This document shows positions 1 to 4,997 of a DNA stretch of 5,244 bases, in pieces; positions within the stretch are counted from its first letter, which is position 1, and each line of letters begins with the position of its first letter. The stretch spans positions 1-5,244 of the forward strand of contig DMRT01000085.1 of assembly GCA_003455235.1 (NCBI GenBank), read 5' to 3'. Under the pieces are notes generated by a model, which searched no databases, was not told where the DNA came from, and saw only the letters and a program-made list of their open reading frames with translations. The DNA comes from Chitinophagaceae bacterium. Lineage in GTDB: Bacteria; Bacteroidota; Bacteroidia; Chitinophagales; Chitinophagaceae. The translations under genes and the position numbers were made by a program.

Positions 1-1
1 C

Positions 2-784
2 ATGACTGAAACGGCAAAACTGGCAACCGTTATTTTACCCGGCGCATCATTTTTAGAAAAGAGCGGAACATTCACCAATGGCGAAAGAAGAATACAGCGG
101 GTAAATAAAGTGGTGGAGCCACTGGAAGGAACAAAGCCCGACGGGCAGATCATCGTTGATATTATGAACCGGATGGGTTATGCACAGCCGGATTACGATC
201 CGGGTATCCTGCTCGAAGAGATAGCACAGGTCGTTCCATTCTTCGCCGGAGTAAAATGGGAAGAGCTGGGAGATAATGGTAAGCAATGGCCGGTGGCCAA
301 AGACGGAACCGATTCTGATATGCTGCACGTGGAAAGCTTCAAACGGGGACTGGGTAAATTTGTGTACAACAGTTTTAAAGAGACCGAGGAGATCGTTCAG
401 CATGGGAAAGAGTACCCGTATATTATTACCACCAACCGTGAACTGGAACATTATAACTGCGGTGCCATGACGCGGCGGACAGGCAATGAAAAGATATTGA
501 AAGAGGATTATCTCATGATCAACCCCGAAGATGCGGCCAGGCACCTGATCAACGAGGGTGATATGGTATGTGTGGAATCGGCAAGGGGTAAGGTGGATGT
601 ACGTGCCAGGATCACCGATGAAGTGAAGCCCGGTATTTTAAGTTCCACCTTCCATTTCCCGGAGATTATGATGAATAACATTACATCCGACCTTTCTGAT
701 TCAGAAGCCATGTGCCCGGAATATAAGGTGGTGGCGGTGAATATCCGGAAGAGTAAAGGAAAGTATAAAAATGTTTCTGCATGA
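2..784 (+). CDS. fdhF: Formate dehydrogenase catalytic (alpha) subunit, molybdopterin oxidoreductase family, C-terminal part
   Basis: This is the last 260 residues of a molybdopterin-dependent oxidoreductase that runs in from beyond the left edge. The ATG at base 2 is almost certainly an internal methionine, because the reading opens with MTETAKLATVILPG, which matches the family's internal 'F-x-TETA-x-x-A-D-VVLP' segment. Next comes the EKSGTFTNGERRIQ stretch (about 19-32), the classic 'E-x-x-GT-x-x-N-x-E-R-R' signature of FdhF/NarB-type enzymes. The molydopterin dinucleotide-binding domain spans roughly 138-248, with YPYIITTNRELEHYN, a TRRT element near 157-160, INPEDA (173-178), an EGDMV turn, and the terminal PGILSSTFHFPE and YKVVAV motifs. 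The family oxidises formate to CO2 at a Mo/W-bis-MGD centre; the active-site Cys/Sec and the Fe-S ligands lie outside the window. The nearby fdhD and mobA support a formate dehydrogenase over another MopB enzyme, but that is contextual. It ends at TGA (782-784), convergent with the minus-strand genes. Confidence 0.9.
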   Translation: MTETAKLATVILPGASFLEKSGTFTNGERRIQRVNKVVEPLEGTKPDGQIIVDIMNRMGYAQPDYDPGILLEEIAQVVPFFAGVKWEELGDNGKQWPVAKDGTDSDMLHVESFKRGLGKFVYNSFKETEEIVQHGKEYPYIITTNRELEHYNCGAMTRRTGNEKILKEDYLMINPEDAARHLINEGDMVCVESARGKVDVRARITDEVKPGILSSTFHFPEIMMNNITSDLSDSEAMCPEYKVVAVNIRKSKGKYKNVSA

Positions 785-788
785 TTTT

Positions 789-840
789 TTGAACCACATT
801 GAAGACCTGTCTAGTATTTTACGTTTTCTATGTGCTTCAA
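789..840. repeat. Imperfect 11-bp inverted repeat between convergent genes
   Basis: The left arm TTGAACCACAT (789-799) and the right arm ATGTGCTTCAA (830-840) pair at 10 of 11 positions, with one C/C mismatch (794/835), around a 30-nt loop. It fills most of the 65-bp gap between the fdhF stop and the stop of the opposing small gene. It is not a normal intrinsic terminator: the T-run (785-790) lies before the stem on the + strand, and neither strand has a U-tract after the stem. It may still mark the boundary of the two converging transcripts. The structure is read directly; the role is inferred. Confidence 0.5.
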
Positions 841-849
841 CCCCGGGTA

Positions 850-1218
850 TCAACAGACTTTATTTGGGTTTTCGTAATTGTCGCTCTGGTCTTCTTCGGT
901 ATGATCGAGGCAAACGAAATCTTTCTCCAGCAACAGGTACAGTGTTTCATTTTCGCCGATCGGCATTTTTGCATTAAAACCAATTACTTCATTCTCCGGC
1001 CAGTCTTTGGTAAGAGAGGAAGGAATGAACATGGTTATTTTATTTCCTTCCATTGCGGCAGAAAGCTCATTCCCGGTATCTGTTCTTCGCAATGCATAGA
1101 TGAATGTATTGTTTCCAAAAGAAGTACGTTCTTCCAGGTAGCCGGTATCAGCCAGTGTGCTTACTTCGGTTTTAGTAAGCCTGATCCTTAATGAATTTCC
1201 TTTAATGCGTAGTTTCAT
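850..1218 (-). CDS. Small conserved protein, DUF7009-like, formate dehydrogenase-linked
   Basis: A 122-residue protein from ATG (1218) to TGA (850). It has no signal peptide or membrane segment, so it is probably cytoplasmic. It opens with a basic beta-like segment, MKLRIKGNSLRIRLTK. Alternating hydrophobic segments follow (FIYALRR near 39-45, ITMFIPSS near 61-68, VIGF near 78-81). It closes with the striking EKDFVCLD (98-105) and, after an acidic stretch, SDNYENPN (112-119). From memory this matches the small Bacteroidota family DUF7009, whose function is unknown. The assignment rests on the conserved ends and was not searched. The gene lies 104 bp downstream of fdhD on the same strand and converges on fdhF, so a role in formate dehydrogenase maturation or cofactor handling is possible but inferred only from position. 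Cys103 and the C-terminal Cys122 are the only cysteines. No Shine-Dalgarno precedes the start, which is usual for Bacteroidota. Confidence 0.8.
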   Translation of the reverse strand: MKLRIKGNSLRIRLTKTEVSTLADTGYLEERTSFGNNTFIYALRRTDTGNELSAAMEGNKITMFIPSSLTKDWPENEVIGFNAKMPIGENETLYLLLEKDFVCLDHTEEDQSDNYENPNKVC

Positions 1219-1224
1219 ACAGCG

Positions 1225-1320
1225 GTTTTCTCTGTATTCTTTATGAAAATCTGTGTGTCTCTGTGCTTAGATTGTTTATTCACCACAAACACCAAAGATT
1301 CGGTCAAAAAAACACAGAGG
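1225..1320. repeat. Degenerate CTCTGTG / CACAGAG intergenic sequence
   Basis: The 104-bp gap between fdhD and the small downstream gene is made largely of short related words: TCTCTGTATTC (1229-1239), CTGTGTGTCTCTGTG (1251-1265), TTCACCACAAACACCAAAG (1279-1297) and AAAACACAGAGG (1309-1320). CTCTGTG (1259-1265) and CACAGAG (1313-1319) are perfect inverted copies 47 nt apart. Similar degenerate 'CTCTGTGTTCTCTGTGGTGAA' sequences are familiar from intergenic DNA of Bacteroidota and some other phyla, from memory. No convincing Bacteroidota promoter (TTTG, then TAnnTTTG about 19-20 bp downstream) could be placed here for the downstream gene. Confidence 0.4.
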
Positions 1321-1322
1321 GG

Positions 1323-2156
1323 TTATTTTAGATTGATTCTTTCTTTTCCTGCATAAACATTAAACCGGTTACTCTTTAAAAATCCCACCAGGGTTATTCC
1401 CTGTTCTTTTGCCATCTCTACTGCCAGGCTTGATGGTGCTCCAACAGCAGCCACAACCTTTATTCCTGCCATGGCGGCTTTTTGTATAAGTTCAAAACTC
1501 GCCCGTCCGCTTAAAAATAAAATACAATTGTTCAATGGCAGCTGATTATTGAGCAGGGCGGAGCCAATGAGTTTATCCAGTGCATTGTGCCGGCCCACGT
1601 CTTCCCGCAACATAATAAATTCTCCGTTCAACGTAAACAGGGCGCTGGCATGAATGCCGCCGGTTTCTTCAAATACGTCCTGTTGCTTCCTGCTGTTCTC
1701 CTGCAGGGCATAGAGAACGGCAGCGCTTATTTTGATTTCATCTTTATCATTTGTATACGGAGAAGCAATGCGTATGGCATCGATGCTGGCCTTGCCGCAC
1801 ACGCCGCAGCTGGACGTACTGTAAAAGTTCCGGGCCATATTTGAAAGAACCGGTTGCACATTTTCTTCCAGCACCACCAGCACCCGGCTGTCGTCGGAGG
1901 ACGATTGCCGGATCTCATGAACAGCCTGTCTGCCGTTGATGATTCCTTCGGTGAATAAAAAACCGGCGGCCAGTTCGGTGTCGTTTCCAGGTGTACGCAT
2001 GGTAACGGCTACGTTCTTGTGCATGAGCCCGGTGGCGGTACTGTAACTGAGCTGAATTTCGAGGGGCTCTTCCACGGCCACCACATCGCCCGATTCAGAT
2101 AATTCATCGCCAATAATCCGCTGAATGCTGATATGTTCTGCCTGGTTTTTGTTCAC
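1323..2156 (-). CDS. fdhD: Formate dehydrogenase accessory sulfurtransferase FdhD
   Basis: A full-length 277-residue FdhD, the usual length for the family. FdhD takes sulfur from a cysteine desulfurase (IscS in E. coli) and passes it to the molybdenum cofactor of formate dehydrogenase, a step needed for activity; it acts in the cytoplasm. Diagnostic features are EEPLEIQ (29-35), TMRTPGNDTELAAGFLFTEG (52-71), the persulfide-carrying CxxC loop SCGVCGKAS (Cys117 and Cys120), TGGIHASA (165-172), REDVGRHNALDKLIG (184-198), SGRASFELIQKA (216-227) and the terminal APSSLAVEMAKEQGITLVGF. The start is a GTG at 2156. An in-frame TAA lies four codons upstream and the next in-frame ATG would remove the conserved N-terminal region, so GTG is the best choice. 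An out-of-frame ATG at 2158 forms ATGTGA over it. No clear ribosome binding site is visible. It is 115 bp downstream of mobA and on the same strand, probably co-transcribed or from a promoter I cannot identify. Confidence 0.96.
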   Translation of the reverse strand: MNKNQAEHISIQRIIGDELSESGDVVAVEEPLEIQLSYSTATGLMHKNVAVTMRTPGNDTELAAGFLFTEGIINGRQAVHEIRQSSSDDSRVLVVLEENVQPVLSNMARNFYSTSSCGVCGKASIDAIRIASPYTNDKDEIKISAAVLYALQENSRKQQDVFEETGGIHASALFTLNGEFIMLREDVGRHNALDKLIGSALLNNQLPLNNCILFLSGRASFELIQKAAMAGIKVVAAVGAPSSLAVEMAKEQGITLVGFLKSNRFNVYAGKERINLK

Positions 2157-2215
2157 ATACTGAAATTACGAAAAGAAAATGGATGCGGGATACTTGTTGC
2201 TGCTTGACGGGAACT

Positions 2216-2276
2216 GGTGACCGGGGTAGAATACAGATGCCGGTAATATCTTTGCTATCAGGCACCCGGTATCACC
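2216..2276. repeat. Bulged inverted repeat in the mobA-fdhD spacer
   Basis: GGTGACCGGG (2216-2225) pairs with CCCGG-TA-TCACC (2265-2276) as two 5-bp helices separated by a 2-nt bulge, enclosing about 39 nt. The right arm contains the mobA stop codon. On the minus-strand transcript the stem is not followed by a U-run, so it is not a standard intrinsic terminator. It might stabilise mRNA or reduce readthrough between mobA and fdhD. The pairing is seen; any function is inferred, and chance is a fair alternative for a stem this size. Confidence 0.3.
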
Positions 2277-2868
2277 TTTTTAAAGCATCTTTTGCCATTT
2301 CATACTTGTCTTTGGTATCAACACTGAAGAGGCTTTGTTCATTTTCCGGAATTACTTTCACCGCCCCGGTCTCTTCCAGCAAATGTTTCATTGACTGCCT
2401 GCCTGCCTGGAATCTTTCTTTTAACTCCATATATAAAGTATGCGGATACCAGGCGAGGAGGGGTTCGTATGTTTTCCCATTAGTAAAACCGGCAGCCCTG
2501 TTCCCATGACAATGGGAAGCCAGTTGCCTGAGATCGGCTGTTGAAAGAAAAGGATAATCACAACCAACCAGCAGGATATTTTTGCCGGGAAATTTTTCAA
2601 AAGCCGTAAGCAGCGCTGCAACCGGTCCGCTGTTGGTATACCGGTGATCATCGGCCAGGCAGGCATAACCATGTTCAATGGTATGAATGCCGGCGTGTTT
2701 GCAGGAGATAAATGTTTTTTCACAAAAGGGCTGCAGCATATCGTATACGTGATAGCGCTGGGGCTTTTGGTGGTAAACGAGCATACTCTTATCAGTGCCC
2801 ATGCGGCTGCTTTGTCCGCCGCATAAAACAAGTGCATGCGTATTACTGAATGCCGCTTCTGTTTGCAT
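2272..2868 (-). CDS. mobA: Molybdenum cofactor guanylyltransferase MobA
   Basis: A 198-residue NTP-transferase-fold protein close to the length of E. coli MobA. MobA joins GMP from GTP to Mo-molybdopterin to make the MGD form used by formate dehydrogenases and related enzymes, in the cytoplasm. The N-terminal nucleotide-binding loop is LCGGQSSRMGTDK (15-27), matching the L-x-GG-x-S-x-RMG-x-DK signature. GPVAAL follows at 81-86, then the metal-binding segment LLVGCDYPFL (99-108; Asp104), EPLLAWY (135-141), and a C-terminal FSVDTKDKYEMAK in place of the usual N-x-NTPEDL element. I chose the ATG at 2868, 2 bp after the response-regulator stop. An alternative GTG at 2874 adds two residues and gives a GTGA overlap with that stop. 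Either way translation is probably coupled to the regulator. Neither start has an obvious ribosome binding site. The protein has a few extra cysteines (16, 49, 56, 70, 120) besides Cys103. A related nucleotidyltransferase is possible, but fdhD and fdhF nearby make MobA strongly preferred. Confidence 0.93.
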   Translation of the reverse strand: MQTEAAFSNTHALVLCGGQSSRMGTDKSMLVYHQKPQRYHVYDMLQPFCEKTFISCKHAGIHTIEHGYACLADDHRYTNSGPVAALLTAFEKFPGKNILLVGCDYPFLSTADLRQLASHCHGNRAAGFTNGKTYEPLLAWYPHTLYMELKERFQAGRQSMKHLLEETGAVKVIPENEQSLFSVDTKDKYEMAKDALKR

Positions 2869-2870
2869 GT

Positions 2871-3512
2871 TCACAATTTATGCAGGCCGGATTTAACTGC
2901 GTACAGGGCCAGGGCCACCCGGGTTTTTACCGACAGTTTTTCAAAAAGAGAATCCCGGTAACTTTCCACTGTCCGGGCGCTGCAGAACATTTTTTCACCA
3001 ATTTCTTTGTAAGTCATTTCCGTGCAACTGTATTTCAGAAATTCAATCTCCCGTTCGGAAAGTTTTACCGAGTCGTTGTTGTCGCTGGTGGCCAGTGCGT
3101 GCAGTACCCGGCTGGTTGCCCAGTCGGGGTAATAAAAACCTTTTTCGATGAGTGCATCCAGCGCTTTTTCCAGTTCGGCGGGATGTACATTTTTGTTGAG
3201 GTAACCGATGGCGCCCGCCTTGATCATTTTCACCAGCGATTCATCATCGCCCTGCATACTCAGCACCAGTATTTTTACTCCGGGGTGATGTTGTTTCAGC
3301 CAGGCCGCTGTTTCAAATCCATCCATTACCGGCATGGAAATGTCGAGCAGCACGATATCGGGAATATTTTTTTTCTGCCTGAACCGCTCAGTCAGTTCGC
3401 TTCCGTTTTCCACCTCGTACAGCACCTGGTAATTAGGGAACTGCCCGATGACGGAACCAATGGCTTTGGCAATCAGGAGGTGATCATCCACAATGGCAAT
3501 GCTGTAAGGCAT
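2871..3512 (-). CDS. NarL/FixJ-family response regulator (REC + LuxR-type HTH)
   Basis: A 213-residue DNA-binding response regulator, the normal length for the family. The receiver domain (about 3-120) has the acidic pair Asp9-Asp10, phosphoacceptor Asp57 within IVLLDISMPVMDG, Ser85 in ILVLSMQ at the Thr/Ser switch position, and Lys107 in GYLNKNV. The LuxR-type helix-turn-helix is at about 149-207: KLSEREIEFLKYSC, then MTYKEIGEKMFCSARTVESY with the recognition helix, then the final LALYAVKSGL. All residues needed for phosphorylation are present. It starts at ATG 3512, 5 bp after the kinase stop (TAAACAACATG), so the two are surely co-expressed partners. Its stop (2871-2873) almost touches mobA. 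It is likely an activator or repressor of transcription; targets are not visible, and control of the adjacent cofactor genes is inferred from linkage only. Confidence 0.95.
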   Translation of the reverse strand: MPYSIAIVDDHLLIAKAIGSVIGQFPNYQVLYEVENGSELTERFRQKKNIPDIVLLDISMPVMDGFETAAWLKQHHPGVKILVLSMQGDDESLVKMIKAGAIGYLNKNVHPAELEKALDALIEKGFYYPDWATSRVLHALATSDNNDSVKLSEREIEFLKYSCTEMTYKEIGEKMFCSARTVESYRDSLFEKLSVKTRVALALYAVKSGLHKL

Positions 3513-3517
3513 GTTGT

Positions 3518-4309
3518 TTACTGACTGTTTACATGATCAATCGGAACAAACAGCTCCAGGGAAGTTCCCCGGCCGGCTTCGCTCTGTAAGTTAAAGGAAC
3601 CGCCCAGAATTTGTATGCGCCGCCGCATATTATTCAGCCCGATTCCACGGCTTTGCACCGTAGTTACATCAAAACCTTTTCCATCATCCGCGGCATTCAG
3701 GGCCAATCCTTTTTCATCATGCCGGAGCCGGATACTGATCTCCCGGCAGTTGGAATGTTTCAGGCTGTTCTGGATGAACTCCTGCATGGTTCGCAGCAGG
3801 AAACTTTTCACGGTGATGGTGAGAGGCGCTTCACCGGTGGTTTGCAGTAATGCCCGGCAGATACCGGTATCATTCACCCGTTCGCATTCCAGCATCAGCA
3901 GGTCGGATAGGGAGCTGTTTTCGATTTTGCTTTCGGTAAGACTTTTCGACAGGTCTCTCAGCTCCACCAGCGAATCGTTGATGATGGTGCTGATGCCTTT
4001 CAGTTTTTCCTGCATGCCCGGGTACAGGTTTTCAAATTCCATCTGCTGGGTATAAATGGAAGCCAGGGTAAGTTTCTGTGTAACGCTGTCGTGCAGTTCT
4101 CGTCCGATGAACTGCATGGTTTGCTGCCGGATCTCGAGTTGTTTGTTAAGAAGGTCGCTCTGGTGTTGCTCTTCAATCATGGCTTTTTCTTTATTATACA
4201 GCAGTTTCCGTTCCCGGTACTGAAATATGAATATGATAATGCCCGTGATGAACACCAGCACAATAATTCCGGTGAGAATGATGAATATTTTTATTTCGCT
4301 TTCCCCCAT
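3518..4309 (-). CDS. Sensor histidine kinase, HisKA_3 (NarX/DesK-like) type, single N-terminal TM
   Basis: A 263-residue membrane histidine kinase. A very short N-terminus (MGESEIK) leads into one transmembrane helix at about 8-30, then a charged, probably coiled-coil linker (31-65). The dimerisation/phosphoacceptor domain has IGRELHDSVTQKL with His73. The HATPase_c domain (about 168-256) has the N-box QEFIQNSLKHS (Asn181), G1 box DDGKGF (208-213), G2 GIGLNNM (222-228) and a terminal GRGTSLELFVP. The kinase looks catalytically complete but has no extracellular, PAS, GAF or HAMP sensing domain. The ATG at 4309 is preferred: the frame stays open to 4465, but that extension lies over the upstream 7TM gene and reads as non-membrane shadow sequence (MPGTADLLRGQHALLW...). 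With this start, the first 19 bp overlap the end of the 7TM gene (ATGGGGGAAAGCGAAATAA), implying translational coupling. The partner regulator starts 5 bp after its stop. Confidence 0.93.
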   Translation of the reverse strand: MGESEIKIFIILTGIIVLVFITGIIIFIFQYRERKLLYNKEKAMIEEQHQSDLLNKQLEIRQQTMQFIGRELHDSVTQKLTLASIYTQQMEFENLYPGMQEKLKGISTIINDSLVELRDLSKSLTESKIENSSLSDLLMLECERVNDTGICRALLQTTGEAPLTITVKSFLLRTMQEFIQNSLKHSNCREISIRLRHDEKGLALNAADDGKGFDVTTVQSRGIGLNNMRRRIQILGGSFNLQSEAGRGTSLELFVPIDHVNSQ

Positions 4310-4962
4310 ATGAATGATATTGAAAAGAACAGGTACATCAGGCAGCCCATGATGAACTGGATGTTCCAGTAAGGATAAAAAATGTCGGGGTACTGGTAAT
4401 ACAGCGTGGTGCGTATACCATAAAAGGGCATGCTGCCCACGTAAAAGATCAGCAGTCCCAGGCATACCCAGAACATGCGGCTCGACCGGTAATGGAGTAC
4501 TTCATCGCTTTTGCTGAACCGCAGGAAGAAGATGAGCAACAGCACCAGCAGCCCGATGTTGCCGATGGTATATGAAAATGAGTCGAAGTACAGTTTAACC
4601 TGGCTCAGGTAGTAAAGATCGGGCCAGGAAAAAATATCCGAGAGCCAGCAGACTCCGTAAATGGCCGCCGCCAGCGGCGGCCATTTTGTTTTAATGCCTG
4701 CTTCTTTAAAATACCGGTGAAACAGCCAGAAGAAGAAAAAGAACTGCAGGGGTATTCCCCAGTAACTGTAGAGTGCCGTGTTGAGGCTGAGATTTCTTTT
4801 CACGTGCAGCAGGTACACACCGGTTACTTCGTTGATCACAATGGCAGCGAGGTAAAACGGGAACCAGCGCCAGTAGCTGTTCCTTACCCGTTTCCAGTAT
4901 ACGAAGCCCGTGATGCAGGCGATCCCCTCAAAAATATCCAGCACAGTGATAAGCGGGTTCAT
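4291..4962 (-). CDS. Predicted seven-transmembrane protein, putative sensory partner of the adjacent kinase
   Basis: A 223-residue, strongly hydrophobic, aromatic-rich protein. I count seven likely helices: about 4-23, 33-54, 62-82 (with a PLQFFFFFWLF core), 96-112, 128-149 (GLLVLLLIFFLRF), 163-182 and 197-219. Basic loops (WKRVRNSYWR, HRYFKEAGIKTK, KSDEVLHYRSSR, terminal GKAK) fall on one side, giving N-outside and C-inside topology; the TM2-TM3 loop (HVKRN) is the one exception. No enzyme motif or signal sequence was recognised, and I do not know the family. The ATG at 4962 is preferred, preceded by a weak AAAGAAG; a TTG at 4992 would add ten residues unlike a membrane N-terminus. Its stop lies inside the kinase start, with a 19-bp overlap. 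Together with the kinase's missing input domain, this suggests the sensory half of a two-gene receptor, recalling 7TMR-type kinases in which both halves are one chain. That role is an inference; a transporter or scaffold is possible. Confidence 0.85.
   Translation of the reverse strand: MNPLITVLDIFEGIACITGFVYWKRVRNSYWRWFPFYLAAIVINEVTGVYLLHVKRNLSLNTALYSYWGIPLQFFFFFWLFHRYFKEAGIKTKWPPLAAAIYGVCWLSDIFSWPDLYYLSQVKLYFDSFSYTIGNIGLLVLLLIFFLRFSKSDEVLHYRSSRMFWVCLGLLIFYVGSMPFYGIRTTLYYQYPDIFYPYWNIQFIMGCLMYLFFSISFIWGKAK
4659..4686. repeat. Perfect 13-bp-arm palindrome inside the 7TM gene
   Basis: AAATGGCCGCCGC (4659-4671) and GCGGCGGCCATTT (4674-4686) are exact inverted complements with only CA between them; all 13 pairs were checked base by base. 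It lies wholly within the 7TM coding sequence, where it encodes KWPPLAAAIY at about residues 93-102, the start of the fourth helix. As RNA it would form a very GC-rich hairpin on either strand. On the + strand it is followed by TTTTGTTTTAA, giving a terminator-like appearance antisense to the gene. Arms this long are well beyond chance expectation for a window of this size, although proline CCG and alanine GCG/GCC codons favour it. Confidence 0.8.
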
Positions 4963-4997
4963 GATCTTCTTTGGTTGTGTGTTATAAAACAAGATGA

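Noticed and set aside
53..544. Minus-strand 163-codon frame within the fdhF fragment
   Set aside because: Antisense to clear molybdopterin oxidoreductase sequence, with no recognisable content of its own.
799..1191. + strand 130-codon frame opposite the small DUF7009-like gene
   Set aside because: The minus-strand protein has the conserved-looking motifs; the + strand reading is a Cys/Phe-rich shadow.
2247..2254. TATCTTTG on the + strand, matching the Bacteroidota -7 consensus TAnnTTTG
   Set aside because: No TTTG/TTG partner at the proper upstream distance was found, and it would drive transcription antisense to mobA; a short match is expected by chance.
2398..2409. Tandem GCCT units (CTGCCTGCCTGCC) in mobA
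   Set aside because: Only about three copies, within a conserved coding frame (encodes QAGRQ); too short to call a functional repeat.
2850..3524. Long + strand open frame (224 codons) opposite the response regulator
   Set aside because: It is entirely antisense to a complete, motif-rich response regulator. Its translation is Phe/His/Gln-rich with no recognisable domain, typical of a shadow frame caused by codon bias.
3615..4055. + strand open frames opposite the histidine kinase
   Set aside because: Antisense to conserved HisKA_3/HATPase coding sequence; the Ser/Arg/Phe-rich translation has no family likeness.
4310..4465. N-terminal extension of the histidine kinase by 52 codons
   Set aside because: It lies over the 3' part of the 7TM gene and lacks the hydrophobic pattern of a membrane N-terminus. 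The ATG at 4309, directly before the TM helix, is more credible.
4659..4700. Palindrome plus T-rich run read as a rho-independent terminator on the + strand
   Set aside because: There is no + strand gene upstream of it and it lies within a minus-strand coding region; the T-run is broken (TTTTGTTTT). Kept as a palindrome, not called a terminator.
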